From CAVVSD01 sp963750895 (GTDB taxonomy: Bacteria > Actinomycetota > Thermoleophilia > Solirubrobacterales > Solirubrobacteraceae): a stretch of 64,000 nucleotides of DNA. Location of the stretch: positions 496,001-560,000 of the forward strand of contig CAVVSD010000001.1 of assembly GCA_963750895.1 (NCBI GenBank), in the 5' to 3' direction. This document shows positions 9,328-18,099 of this stretch, piece by piece. Every line of letters begins with the position of its first letter. The first letter of the stretch is position 1. The translations under genes and the position numbers were made by a program. The notes beneath the pieces are model-generated. The model did not search any database, was not told where the DNA came from, and saw nothing but the letters and a program-made list of their open reading frames with translations.

Positions 9328-10140
9328 CTACGCCGCGACCCAGTAGCAGTCCGCGCCCGCGGGCTGCGGATCGGCGACGGCGGTCAGCTCCTCGCGCGCC
9401 TCCTCGATCGGGAGGCCTGCGACGAGCGCGATCTCGGCCGTCGCCAGCGGCTCGCCGGCCCACGCGAGGACCTCCGAGACGGACCCTGGCGCGCGGCGGC
9501 GCGGCAGGTCCGGCGCGAGGTTGGCGATCGCCGCCTCGTACGCCTCGATCGGGTTGAAGCCGGGCACGGCGAAGCTCATGCCGTCGTCGCGCCGCAGCTC
9601 GTAGCTCGGGGCGGTGTAGCGGCGCTCCTCGGGCGGGCCGCCGAGCTTGTGGTCCAGCGAGCGCGCGGCGGGTGACGGGGAGCGGGCGGCCCGGATGTCC
9701 GCCTGCAGCGCGTCCTCGACCGCGTCCTCCGTGCACCACGCGGCGAGCTCGTCCGGCACGATCCCCACGTCGGCGGCGGCTCCCGCGATGAGCTCGGGGT
9801 CGTCGAGCAGGCCGCCGAGCATCGTGCGCACGCGCAACCGGCGCAGCAGCGCGGCCTCGGCGTCCGGCGCATGGAGCCTGGTCGCGACGACCGCACGGCA
9901 GGCCGGCTCCGACGACGCGGGGCGTGGATAGGGCTCAGGGTGGATCGGCATCCCGTGCCGGCGCTGCAGCGTCGGCGCACCGGCCGCCAGCTTCTCCGCC
10001 TCGCCGGGCTCGTGGGTGAGCACGATCATGCACAGGTGCCACGTCAGCCCGTCGCCGTAGTGCCAGCGCAGCCGCTGGCGGACCGGCTCGGCCGAGAACG
10101 CGAACGGGCACGCGGGATCCGTGAAGACCGTGATGTCCAT
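9328..10140 (-). CDS. DsbA-family (FrnE-like) thioredoxin-fold protein
   Basis: 270 residues beginning MDITVFTDPACPFAFSAEPV. The thioredoxin-fold active site, CxxC in classical DsbA, is CPFA here, so only the first cysteine remains and disulfide exchange would have to be monothiol or absent. The gene is last in a leftward operon after GH15, whose stop overlaps its ATG (TGATG). Related proteins next to trehalase/pentose-phosphate genes are common in actinobacteria, but their role is not known to me. No signal peptide, so cytoplasmic. It is convergent with def, 4 bases apart. Confidence 0.75.
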   Translation of the reverse strand: MDITVFTDPACPFAFSAEPVRQRLRWHYGDGLTWHLCMIVLTHEPGEAEKLAAGAPTLQRRHGMPIHPEPYPRPASSEPACRAVVATRLHAPDAEAALLRRLRVRTMLGGLLDDPELIAGAAADVGIVPDELAAWCTEDAVEDALQADIRAARSPSPAARSLDHKLGGPPEERRYTAPSYELRRDDGMSFAVPGFNPIEAYEAAIANLAPDLPRRRAPGSVSEVLAWAGEPLATAEIALVAGLPIEEAREELTAVADPQPAGADCYWVAA

Positions 10141-12038
10141 CAGGGGATGACTTCCCCGCTGAGCTCGCCCAGACGCTCCCGCAGGATGAGACGCATCGCC
10201 GCGTCGACCAGCGCCAGGTGCGAGAACGCCTGCGGGAAGTTGCCCAGATGCCGCGCCGTGCCGGCGTCGAACTCCTCGGCGAACAGCCCGAGCGGCGAGC
10301 CGATGCGCAGCAACCGCTCCATGAGGTCCCGCGCGCGCTGCACCTCGCCGATCCGCGTCAGCGCCGACACGAGCCAGAACGAGCAGATGAGGAACGTCCC
10401 CTCCTTGCCCGACAGGCCGTCGTCGGTCTCGTCGGTGCGGTAGCGCAGGACGAAGCCGTCCTCGGTCAGCTCGTCGGCGATCGCCAGGACGCTCGCGCGC
10501 AGGATCGGATCCCCGCCGGGCAGGAAGCCGAAGATCGCCGCCAGCAGGTTCGACGCGTCGAGCGCCTCCGTGGCGTAGTGCTGGCGCAGGACCTGCCGCT
10601 CGCTGACGCCGTGCTCCAGGATGTCCGCGCGGATCTCCGCGGCGGTCTGCAGCCACGTCCCTTCGTGCGTGTGGTCACCGCGGATCCCGGCGAGCTGCGA
10701 CGCGCGATCGAGCGCGACCCAGCACATGAGCTTGGACGACACGTAGTGCTGCGGCGCGCCGCGGGCCTCCCAGATCCCCTGGTCGGGCTCGCGCCACACC
10801 GCCGTCGCGCGCTCGGCCTGCGAGAGCACGATCGGCCACAGGCGGCGCGGGAGGCGCTCGCTGTGGCGGGTGTGCAGGAGGATGGCGTCGAGGACCGCGC
10901 CGTAGACGTCGTTCTGGCGCTGCTGGAAGGCGCCGTTGCCGGTGCGCACGGGCTGCGCGCCCCCGTAGCCGGAGAGCTCGGGGTGGATCTCCTCGGTCAG
11001 GTCGCGGCGGCCGTCGATGCCGTACATGATCTGGAGGCCGCCGTCCTCGTTGGGCTCGAGGTCGGCGACGAACTGGATGAACTCCTCCGCCTCCCAGTCC
11101 AGGCCCAGGAGGTGCAGCGTGCGCAGCGTGAAGCTCGTGTCGCGCATCCACGTGTAGCGGTAGTCCCAGTTGCGCTCGCCGCCCGGCGTCTCCGGCAGCG
11201 AGGTCGTCAGCGCCGCCACCGTCGCGCCGGTGGGCATGTACGTGAGGCCCTTGATCGTGAGCGCCGAGCGCTGGATCGCCTGGCGCCACGGGTGATCGGG
11301 GAAGCGGGTGCCGGCCAGCCAGCGGCGCCAGAACTGCGTCGTCGCCTCCAGCCGCCGGACCGCGTCGTCGTGGTCGTCGGGCACCGCGAGGCCCTCGCTC
11401 CAGCTCAGCGCGCAGAAGCACGCCTCGCCCTGCTCGAGCACGTGCCTGGCGCGGACGCGGCTGCCCTCGATGCCGGCGACGAGATCGGTCCGCAGGCGCA
11501 GCGTGAGGCCGGCGCCGGTCGCGTCGACGGTGTGGCGTTCCTCGTCGGCGAGCTCCCAGTCCGCGGGCGCGCGCCCGTAGTCGAACACGGGCTCGCAGAC
11601 GAGCTCGATCTCGACGCGGCCGTCGATGCAGCGGACGGTGCGCACGAGGAGGTGCTCTGCGTCCTCGTCGGTGGGCGGCCGGGTGTGCGGGGTGACCTCG
11701 TCGTCGTGCCGGCGCGGGCCGAGGACGAGGGCGTCGCGCACGACCGCCCAGCCGGTCGGCGTGTTCCACGTCGTGACGACGGTGTTCGTGCCCGGCTCGT
11801 AGTGGCGCGAGACCGGCACCTGGAGCCCGAACGGCGCGAAGCGGAAGCTGCCGGCCTCGCGGTCGAGCAGGCTCCCGAACACGCTGGGGGAGTCGAAGCG
11901 CGGCGCGCAGAGCCAGTCGATCGAGCCGTCGGGGGCGACGAGGGCGCCCGTGTGGCAGTCCGACAGGAACGCGTAGTCGGCGATCGGCGGGAACGGCGAG
12001 CGCGCCGCGGCGCTCGTCGGCTGGTCTACGTCGTCCAT
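10140..12038 (-). CDS. glycoside hydrolase family 15 protein (glucoamylase/trehalase-like)
   Basis: 632 residues from ATG 12038. It has the N-terminal GH15-associated beta domain (IADYAFLSDCHTGALVAPDG, IDWLCAPRFDSPSVFG) and the (alpha/alpha)6 catalytic domain with RNWDYRYTWMRDTSFTL, HPELSGYGG, QNDVYGAVLDA and, near the end, the LGNFPQAFSHLALVDAA signature. Family enzymes hydrolyse alpha-glucosidic bonds; actinobacterial members of this architecture include trehalases. No signal peptide, so it acts on internal sugar. Its start overlaps the zwf stop by 13 bases and it ends overlapping the DsbA-like gene, so it belongs to the gnd-zwf operon: trehalose or glucan to glucose, then oxidation through the pentose phosphate route. 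Confidence 0.93.
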   Translation of the reverse strand: MDDVDQPTSAAARSPFPPIADYAFLSDCHTGALVAPDGSIDWLCAPRFDSPSVFGSLLDREAGSFRFAPFGLQVPVSRHYEPGTNTVVTTWNTPTGWAVVRDALVLGPRRHDDEVTPHTRPPTDEDAEHLLVRTVRCIDGRVEIELVCEPVFDYGRAPADWELADEERHTVDATGAGLTLRLRTDLVAGIEGSRVRARHVLEQGEACFCALSWSEGLAVPDDHDDAVRRLEATTQFWRRWLAGTRFPDHPWRQAIQRSALTIKGLTYMPTGATVAALTTSLPETPGGERNWDYRYTWMRDTSFTLRTLHLLGLDWEAEEFIQFVADLEPNEDGGLQIMYGIDGRRDLTEEIHPELSGYGGAQPVRTGNGAFQQRQNDVYGAVLDAILLHTRHSERLPRRLWPIVLSQAERATAVWREPDQGIWEARGAPQHYVSSKLMCWVALDRASQLAGIRGDHTHEGTWLQTAAEIRADILEHGVSERQVLRQHYATEALDASNLLAAIFGFLPGGDPILRASVLAIADELTEDGFVLRYRTDETDDGLSGKEGTFLICSFWLVSALTRIGEVQRARDLMERLLRIGSPLGLFAEEFDAGTARHLGNFPQAFSHLALVDAAMRLILRERLGELSGEVIP

Positions 12039-13408
12039 GGCCCGTACCACGCGCCGTGGCCGGCGACGAGCGCCTCGGCCTCCTTCGGTCCCCACGTCCC
12101 CTGCCGGTAGGCGTGGACCGGGGGCGGGGCGTCGAGCAGCGGCTGCATGATCCGCCACGACTCCTCGACGCTGTCCTGGCGCGCGAAGCGCAGGGTGTTG
12201 CCCGCCATCGCCGCCTCGAGCAGGACCTCGTAGGGCGTCGCGCCCTCGCCGCCCTCGTTCTTGAACTCCATGTCGAGCGTGATCGGCTCGGGGTCGGTGT
12301 GCTGGGCGCGGCGCGCGTCGAGGATCGCGCGCACGCCGGTCGACGGGTCGAAGCGCATGACGAGCTGGTTCGGGGGCGGGTTGTGGCGGCTCGGGAAGAA
12401 GCCGAGTCTCGGCGCGTGCTTGAACACGAGACGCACCTCGGTCTCCCGGCACGGCAGGTGCTTGCCGGTCCGGATGAAGAACGGCACGCCGTACCAGCGC
12501 CAGTTGTCGATGCGCAGCCGCAGCGCGGCGTACGTCTCCGTCGTCGAGCCCTCCTTCACGCCCGGCGTCCCGAGGTAGCCCGCGTACTGCCCGCGGACGT
12601 AGTGCTCCGGGTCCGCATCGGGCATCGAGCGGAACACGGTGTTGATCCCGTCCTTCAGCGTCTCGGGATCGCCGCCCGCCGGGGGCTCCATGGCCGTCGC
12701 CGCGACCACCTGCATGAGGTGGTTGACCACGACGTCGCGCAGCGCCCCGACCGGGTCGTAGAAGCTGCCGCGGTCCTCGACGCCGAAGTTCTCGGCCATC
12801 GTGATCTGGACGCTCGCGACGTGCAGCCGGTTCCAGACCGGCTCGAGCATCGTGTTCGCGAAGCGCAGGTAGAGGACCTCGTCCAGGCCCATCTTGCCCA
12901 GGAAGTGGTCGATGCGCAGGAGCTGGGACTCGTCGAGGTGGCGGTGCACCTCGGCGTTGAGCGCGCGGGCCGACGCGAGGTCGTGGCCGAACGGCTTCTC
13001 CACGACCACGCGCGCGTTCTTCGTCAGGCCGGCCTCGTCGAGGCTCCCGATGACGGAGCCGAACAGGAAGGGCGGGATCTCGAGGTAGAACACGGGCGTG
13101 CTCGCGCCGCCCATCGCGTCGCGGACGCGCTCGTACGTCGCCCCGTCCCCGAAGTCGCCGGACACGTACGAGAGGCGCTTGGCGAAGCGCGCGAAGACCT
13201 CGTCGTCGACCTCCTCGCCGGTCCCCACGATGCACGCCTTCGCGTGCTCGCGGAGCTGGTCGAGGGTCCAGTCGCTGCTGGCGACGCCGACGATCGGGCA
13301 GTGCAGCAGCCCGCGGCGCTCGAGCCGGTACAGCGACCGGAACGTCATGACCTTCGCCAGGTCGCCGGTGATCCCGAAGATGACGAGGACGTCGGCGGTT
13401 CCCGTCAT
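12026..13408 (-). CDS. zwf: glucose-6-phosphate dehydrogenase
   Basis: 460 residues. Catalyses NAD(P)+-linked oxidation of glucose 6-phosphate, the first step of the oxidative pentose phosphate pathway. The nucleotide motif is IFGITGDLAK (residues 10-19), then EKPFGHD and the active-site RIDHFLGKMG, followed by substrate-region residues in RNHPP-like SRHNPPPNQLV. The start ATG overlaps the stop of gnd by 4 bases (ATGA) and the 3' end overlaps the GH15 start by 13 bases, so gnd-zwf-GH15 are translationally coupled. Nothing abnormal in length or motifs. Confidence 0.96.
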   Translation of the reverse strand: MTGTADVLVIFGITGDLAKVMTFRSLYRLERRGLLHCPIVGVASSDWTLDQLREHAKACIVGTGEEVDDEVFARFAKRLSYVSGDFGDGATYERVRDAMGGASTPVFYLEIPPFLFGSVIGSLDEAGLTKNARVVVEKPFGHDLASARALNAEVHRHLDESQLLRIDHFLGKMGLDEVLYLRFANTMLEPVWNRLHVASVQITMAENFGVEDRGSFYDPVGALRDVVVNHLMQVVAATAMEPPAGGDPETLKDGINTVFRSMPDADPEHYVRGQYAGYLGTPGVKEGSTTETYAALRLRIDNWRWYGVPFFIRTGKHLPCRETEVRLVFKHAPRLGFFPSRHNPPPNQLVMRFDPSTGVRAILDARRAQHTDPEPITLDMEFKNEGGEGATPYEVLLEAAMAGNTLRFARQDSVEESWRIMQPLLDAPPPVHAYRQGTWGPKEAEALVAGHGAWYGPWTT

Positions 13409-14427
13409 CCCTTCGTCGCAGCCTTCTCGTCGTGCCCGCCGAACTCCGACCGCATGGCCGACATCGCCTTGTTGGCGAACGAGTCGAGGTCGCGCGAGGC
13501 GAAGCGCGAGTACAGCGCGCTCGTCAGCACCGGCGCGGGCACGCCCTCCTCGATCGCCGCGATCGCCGTCCAGCGGCCCTCGCCGGAGTCCGAGACGCGG
13601 CCGGCGAAGCCGTCGAGATCGGGCGACTGCGCGAGCGCCTGGGCGGTGAGGTCCAGCAGCCAGGACGCGATGACGCTGCCGCGCCGCCAGACCTCGGTCG
13701 CGGCGGCGACGTCGATCTCGTAGCGGTAGTGCTCCGGGTGGGCGAGCGGTGCGGTCTCGGCGTCGATCTCGGCCGTCTGGGAGCCCGCGTTCGCGTTCTT
13801 GAGGATGTTCAGGCCCTCCGCGTAGGCGGCCATGAGCCCGTACTCGATGCCGTTGTGGACCATCTTCACGAAGTGGCCCGCGCCGGGCGGTCCGCAGTGC
13901 AGCCAGCCCGCCTCGCCGGGTGCGAGATCGCCCTCGCGGCCGGGCGTGCGCGGAGCCGCCTCCACGCCGGGCGCCAGCGACGCGAAGATCGGCTCGAGCC
14001 GGCCGACGGCGGCGTCGTCGCCACCGATCATGAGCGAGTAGCCGCGCTCGAGGCCCCAGACGCCGCCGCTCGTGCCGCAGTCGACGTAGTGCATCCCGAG
14101 CTCGCCGAGGCGCGCCGAGCGCTTGAGGTCGTCCTGGTAGAAGGAGTTGCCGCCGTCGATGACGACGTCGTCGGTGTCCAGGAGCGGCAGCAGCTGGTCG
14201 AGCGTGCCGTCGACGTACGCCGCGGGGATCATGAGCCAGACCGCGCGCGGCTTGTCCATCTTCGCGACGAGCTCCTCGAGCGAGGCCGCGCCGGTCGCGC
14301 CCTCGTCGACGACGGCCTGGACGTTCTCCGGATGGCGGTCGAACGCGACGCAGTCGTGCCCGGCGCGCTGCAGCCGGCGCACCATGTTGGCACCCATCCG
14401 TCCGAGGCCGACCATTCCGAGCTGCAT
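13405..14427 (-). CDS. gnd: 6-phosphogluconate dehydrogenase, decarboxylating (short NAD-type form)
   Basis: 340 residues, the short form of the enzyme (the long NADP form is about 470), usually NAD+-preferring and named GndA/YqeC-like. Motifs: GLGRMGANMVRRL (NAD site), DCGTSGGVWGLERGYSLMIGG (substrate site) and GPPGAGHFVKMVHNGIEYGLM (catalytic Lys/His/Asn). It oxidises and decarboxylates 6-phosphogluconate to ribulose 5-phosphate, working with the zwf product encoded next in the operon; ATGA overlap with zwf. The ATG at 14427 has a purine-rich GAGGA 9 bases upstream. It is first in a four-gene leftward operon. Confidence 0.93.
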   Translation of the reverse strand: MQLGMVGLGRMGANMVRRLQRAGHDCVAFDRHPENVQAVVDEGATGAASLEELVAKMDKPRAVWLMIPAAYVDGTLDQLLPLLDTDDVVIDGGNSFYQDDLKRSARLGELGMHYVDCGTSGGVWGLERGYSLMIGGDDAAVGRLEPIFASLAPGVEAAPRTPGREGDLAPGEAGWLHCGPPGAGHFVKMVHNGIEYGLMAAYAEGLNILKNANAGSQTAEIDAETAPLAHPEHYRYEIDVAAATEVWRRGSVIASWLLDLTAQALAQSPDLDGFAGRVSDSGEGRWTAIAAIEEGVPAPVLTSALYSRFASRDLDSFANKAMSAMRSEFGGHDEKAATKG

Positions 14428-14498
14428 GTGGGGAGTCCTCTCACTCGCGGGGGAAGCGAGGAGTCTCCCCGATGGCGTGTTCGCCGCGCCAGCGCCTC

Positions 14499-15017
14499 TC
14501 AGAATCGCCAGCGACTCGCCCCGTACGGCTCGCGCAGGCCGACGCCGAAGACCGTCTCGAGGCGCAGCCGGTACACGTGCCACGGCGGCGGGCCGGCGCT
14601 CTGGGCGCTGTACGGGGCGGTGATGACGTCGCCGTCCGCCTGTGCGGGCCATCCGCCGTCGCGGTAGATCGCGGCGATCTCCTCGACCTTCGCCGGGTCG
14701 GTGACGCGATGCGCCTCGCCCTCGGCGACGAGGTCGATGCCCTCGAGGCGGATGGAGATCGTGCACGCGGGGTTCGCGGCGAGGTCGCGCGACTTGCGCG
14801 TGTCCGGGCCGCTCGTGAACCACAGGTCGCCGTCGTGGTACGCGACGCCGATCCCCGCCGCGTGCGGACGACCGTCGGGCCGCACGGTGCCGAGGAAGCA
14901 GACGGTGTCCGGGCCCATCGCGCCGGTGCCGAGCGCCTCGGCGGCGCGGCTCCAGGGCATCTCCCCGGCGCCGTAGATGTCCAGGTCCTTCGTGGATGTT
15001 GGGGTGCGGGTGGTCAT
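14499..15017 (-). CDS. pyridoxamine 5'-phosphate oxidase-fold protein
   Basis: 172 residues. The split-barrel flavin/F420-binding fold is suggested by DTVCFLGTVRPDGRPHAAGI (strand-turn-strand), LWFTSGPDTRKSRDLAANPA and CTISIRLEGIDLVAEGEAHRV. Members bind FMN, F420 or heme and reduce small substrates or bind cofactors; which cofactor applies here is not evident. Separated by 72 bases from the gnd operon downstream and divergent from the peroxiredoxin gene, with which it shares an AT-rich gap, so joint stress regulation is possible. Confidence 0.75.
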   Translation of the reverse strand: MTTRTPTSTKDLDIYGAGEMPWSRAAEALGTGAMGPDTVCFLGTVRPDGRPHAAGIGVAYHDGDLWFTSGPDTRKSRDLAANPACTISIRLEGIDLVAEGEAHRVTDPAKVEEIAAIYRDGGWPAQADGDVITAPYSAQSAGPPPWHVYRLRLETVFGVGLREPYGASRWRF

Positions 15018-15060
15018 GGCGCTTGGACGGTCCCGCGTGGGCCGGAATCATCGGCGTAGC

Positions 15061-15148
15061 GGGGTTTCGTCATGCAACTACAATTGTCGATAAGAATTGA
15101 CGTATTGGGTTGACTGGGGTCTGTCCCCAAGGCCCCGACCTAGGAGAT
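15061..15148. promoter_or_regulatory. AT-rich divergent promoter region with small inverted repeat
   Basis: Between the PPOX-fold gene and the peroxiredoxin gene the sequence is markedly richer in A/T than its surroundings. It contains CAATT at 15081 and AATTG at 15095, an inverted pair 9 bases apart, and a TTGAC hexamer start near 15098 and again near 15110. This is the only plausible promoter or operator zone for the two genes. No known box was matched with confidence. Confidence 0.35.
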
Positions 15149-15151
15149 GAC

Positions 15152-15808
15152 ATGAGCTTGACGATCGGCGACACCGCCCCCGACTTCGAGGCCGACAGCA
15201 CCGAGGGTCGCATCCGCTTCCACGAGTGGATCGGCGACGACTGGGCGGTCCTGTTCTCGCACCCGCGCGCGTTCACGCCCGTCTGCACGACGGAGCTCGG
15301 CTACATGGCCAGCATCAAGCCGGAGTTCGACAAGCGGGGCGCGAAGATCATCGGCCTCTCGGTCGATCCGCTCGAGGGCGCCGCGCGGTGGGCGAAGGAC
15401 ATCGAGGAGACGCAGGGGACCGCGCCGAACTACCCCCTGATCGCGGACACCGACTTCAACGTGTCCAAGCTCTACGGGATGCTCCCCGCCGACGTCGAGG
15501 GCGACCCGACCGAGCGCACGCCGGCGCAGAACGCGACGCTGCGCAACGTCTTCGTCATCGGGCCGGACAAGAAGGTGAAGCTCGTCCTGATCTACCCCAT
15601 GACGACGGGCCGCAACTTCGACGAGGTGCTGCGCGTCCTCGACTCGCTGCAGCTCACCGCCAGCCACCAGGTCGCGACGCCGGCGCAGTGGCAGCCGGGC
15701 GAGAACGTGATCCTGACCGGGGCGGTCACCGACGAGCAGGCCAAGGAGCGCTACCCCGACGGTTGGGAGACGCCCAAGCCCTGGATGCGGATCGTCCCCG
15801 CGCCGTAG
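15152..15808 (+). CDS. 1-Cys peroxiredoxin (Prx6 type)
   Basis: 218 residues from ATG 15152, preceded by TAGGAGATGA. The peroxidatic cysteine lies in PRAFTPVCTTELGYM (about residue 47), with the supporting Thr before it, and the long C-terminal domain (ATPAQWQPGENVILTG, PWMRIVPAP) that defines the Prx6 subfamily. It reduces hydrogen peroxide and organic hydroperoxides in the cytoplasm; the reductant is not encoded nearby. Monocistronic, with its own AT-rich promoter region, and convergent with the cupin gene 10 bases away. Confidence 0.93.
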   Translation: MSLTIGDTAPDFEADSTEGRIRFHEWIGDDWAVLFSHPRAFTPVCTTELGYMASIKPEFDKRGAKIIGLSVDPLEGAARWAKDIEETQGTAPNYPLIADTDFNVSKLYGMLPADVEGDPTERTPAQNATLRNVFVIGPDKKVKLVLIYPMTTGRNFDEVLRVLDSLQLTASHQVATPAQWQPGENVILTGAVTDEQAKERYPDGWETPKPWMRIVPAP

Positions 15809-15818
15809 GACCGCAGGG

Positions 15819-16163
15819 TCAGTCGGCGGGGAGGTAGCGCGTCTCGAGCATGACGCAGCCCTCCTCGCTGACCCACGGTCCGTGCACCATCCCGGGCGGG
15901 CGCGACGCGTAGAACCCGGCGCCGAACACGGCGTCGAGGCGCACGTCGCGCATCGAGCCCGACAGGATCAGCACCTCCTCGACGTGGGCGTGCGTCACCG
16001 GCCCGGTGGCGGTGCTGTCGAAGCCCGGATCCCAGCGCAGCAGTCGCGTGAGCATCCCCGTCCCGGGATCGAGCGCGAGCACCCGCTCGGAGACGCCGGG
16101 CTGCTCCTCGACCGGGCTCCAGTCGAGCTCGTCGGTGGGGAAGAACTCCAGCGCGGGCTTCAC
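15819..16163 (-). CDS. small cupin-domain protein
   Basis: 114 residues from GTG 16163. A single cupin barrel is indicated by PVTHAHVEEVLILSGSMRDV (metal-ligand HxH then E) and PPGMVHGPWVSEEGC (second His). Such proteins resemble ChrR/acetylacetone-cleaving cupins and usually bind one metal. The GTG overlaps the stop of the upstream secreted protein by 4 bases (GTGA), so the two are coupled even though their roles look unrelated. No substrate can be inferred. Confidence 0.8.
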   Translation of the reverse strand: MKPALEFFPTDELDWSPVEEQPGVSERVLALDPGTGMLTRLLRWDPGFDSTATGPVTHAHVEEVLILSGSMRDVRLDAVFGAGFYASRPPGMVHGPWVSEEGCVMLETRYLPAD

Positions 16164-17551
16164 GGCACCGTCCAGTCCTTCGCGGCCATCGGCAGCGCGA
16201 GGACGGCGGCCCACGTCGCGGCGTCGGTCGTGCCGGTCGGCGGGATGCCGCGCGCGAGCTGGAAGTTGCGCAGCGCCGTGAGGGTCAGCGTGCCGAGCGC
16301 CCCGTCCACCGGGACGCTCGGGTCCGCGGACACGAGGTGCTGCTGCAGCCAGACGACGAGGTCGCCCTTCGCGCCCTTGCCGAGCGTCGGCCACCCGGGA
16401 TCGGTCACCGCGACGGGCGGGCCGGGATCGGTCGCCAGCGTGCTCCACATCGCCGCGGGCGTCGCCTGCCAGCTCCACCACGACAGGCCGCCCGCGCCGT
16501 AGCCGGACCAGACGGCCCGGAAGCGCTGCACGTCGGCCGCCGGGACGCCGCCCGACGTCTGCCCGAGCGGCGCGATCGGCACGCCGTAGACGCGGTTCAC
16601 CGCGAGCGTGTGCGCGCTCACCGCGTCGACGGTGCCGCCGATGTCCTTCCAGTAGATCTGCGGGAGGTTCGCCTGCGCGCCGCCCGGCCCGAGGAAGACC
16701 GAGTACGGGAACCGGCCGTGGTAGTCGACGTAGGGGAACGACGTCAGGCCGACGGGATATCCCGCGCCGACGATCGAGCGCAGCGTGGCGACGTAGCGCT
16801 GCGCCTGCGCGTACTTGCCCTCGTAGCGGGTCTCGGCGTCGATGACGAGGCAGTCGGCGCCGTCGGCCGCCGCGGCGGCGCCGAGGCGCGCCTCGCCCTC
16901 GGGGTCGTTGCCGTAGACGAACTGCCACGCGCAGACGCGCAGGCCCTGCGCGTGCAGGAGCGAGACGAGGCCGGGCTCGAACTGGTCCCAGTCGTCCACG
17001 CCGTCGGAGCTCTTGACGAAGACGGTGGAGACGCCGGCGGCACGCGCACGGGCCGCGATGGCGAACGGATCGCCGCCCTCGCTGCGCGTCATGTACCAGA
17101 TCCACATGCCCGTCCCCGAGAACGCCGCGGGCAGCGGCCCGCGCGACAGCAACGGCCGGTTGCGCGGCACCGGGGCGGGGAGCACGGCGATCTTCACGGC
17201 CCGCGAGCGACGCCGCGCGCGGTCGCGGACGGTCACGTTCACCGGCCCGAGCCCCGTGCCGGCGGGCACGCGCGCGACCCAGCCGACCTTCGAGCGCTTC
17301 AGCCGCGTCGCCAGCGCGCCGCGGGGCCAGCGGAACGTGACGCGCATCCCCGTGACCAGGCGCGTGCCGCGCAGCTGCACCTGGGCGCCGATCTTCACCT
17401 TCACGCCCGCGCGGCAGCCCACGGCGGACGAGGGCACGCACCTCGCGCCGGTGAGCTGGGGCGCCCGGGACCGGGCGTCCGCGCGCGTCGCGTCGGCCAG
17501 CAGCGCGACGACGAGGGCGATCGTGAGCAGGGCGCAGGCGACGCGCGGCAT
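16160..17551 (-). CDS. secreted protein with TIM-barrel (GH25/DUF1906-like) and peptidoglycan-binding domains
   Basis: 463 residues. Signal peptide at 1-27 (hydrophobic TIALVVALLADATRADA with an A-x-A end). Residues about 30-125 look like an Ig/TIG-type beta domain. Residues 145-375 form a barrel with strands ending WIWYMTRSEGG, STVFVKSSDG, VCAWQFVYGND, CLVIDAETRYEGKY and LPQIYWKDIGG, reminiscent of GH25-like or DUF1906 enzymes. Residues 400-460 are a peptidoglycan-binding type 1 repeat (LGKGAKGDLVVWLQQHL, DGALGTLTLTALRNFQ). Probably an exported cell-wall-bound protein, perhaps a wall hydrolase. Catalytic residues were not assigned with certainty. Confidence 0.7.
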   Translation of the reverse strand: MPRVACALLTIALVVALLADATRADARSRAPQLTGARCVPSSAVGCRAGVKVKIGAQVQLRGTRLVTGMRVTFRWPRGALATRLKRSKVGWVARVPAGTGLGPVNVTVRDRARRRSRAVKIAVLPAPVPRNRPLLSRGPLPAAFSGTGMWIWYMTRSEGGDPFAIAARARAAGVSTVFVKSSDGVDDWDQFEPGLVSLLHAQGLRVCAWQFVYGNDPEGEARLGAAAAADGADCLVIDAETRYEGKYAQAQRYVATLRSIVGAGYPVGLTSFPYVDYHGRFPYSVFLGPGGAQANLPQIYWKDIGGTVDAVSAHTLAVNRVYGVPIAPLGQTSGGVPAADVQRFRAVWSGYGAGGLSWWSWQATPAAMWSTLATDPGPPVAVTDPGWPTLGKGAKGDLVVWLQQHLVSADPSVPVDGALGTLTLTALRNFQLARGIPPTGTTDAATWAAVLALPMAAKDWTVP

Positions 17552-17649
17552 CAGGGGCCCGAAAACGCCGGCCGCCGTCGAAGTTGCGCTCGGGGCGCGA
17601 GATCGGGCACCCGAAGCCCTTCGACGCCCCGCCTCGCGGTCCTCGCGGA

Positions 17650-18045
17650 TCAGCTGCCGGAGAGCGTGCCGGAGGCGTTGCAGGTCACGCCGCGCGGCCC
17701 GGAGGCGCGGACCATGATCGCGTCCGCCCCCGGGAGGTCGTCGAGCACGCGCTCGATCCGGAAGGATCGCGAGCCGCCGCTCGCGCTGACCGTCCCGCGC
17801 CAGGCGACGCGGCGCTCCTGGACCACGACGACCCGCCAGGAGCCGCGACGTGCGCCGCGGACCTCGAAGCGCAGCTCGATCGTGCCGTCGTCCGCCTCGA
17901 GGCGCAGCTCCGATCTCGCGCCGCCGCCGCAGCTCCCGGACGTCCGGAGCTCGTCGTCGTCGCCGCCGCGCGCCTGCGCCGATGCGGGCAGCGCGAGCAG
18001 CAGGCAGGCGAGGAGCAGGGCGACGGTCGTGGGGCGGCGCAGCAT
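17650..18045 (-). CDS. small secreted protein, unknown function
   Basis: 131 residues with a clear signal peptide (MLRRPTTVALLLACLLLALP, cleavage near ASAQA at 23-25). The mature part is beta-rich and has two cysteines (SGSCGGGARS and GVTCNASG near the C-terminus) that could form a disulfide. I do not recognise the family. It is on the same strand as, and about 100 bases upstream of, the secreted TIM-barrel protein, suggesting an exported pair, and lies downstream of the response regulator gene. Confidence 0.65.
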   Translation of the reverse strand: MLRRPTTVALLLACLLLALPASAQARGGDDDELRTSGSCGGGARSELRLEADDGTIELRFEVRGARRGSWRVVVVQERRVAWRGTVSASGGSRSFRIERVLDDLPGADAIMVRASGPRGVTCNASGTLSGS

Positions 18046-18099
18046 GTCCGGTGAGCGTGAAGCCCCCGGGTCGGCCCTGCAATGGGACTTCCGTCGCAG

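Noticed and set aside
10140..13235. A single 1031-codon minus frame covering GH15 and most of zwf
   Set aside because: The first 390 codons are an out-of-frame shadow of zwf; the real GH15 start is ATG 12038 and zwf reads in another frame with full family motifs.
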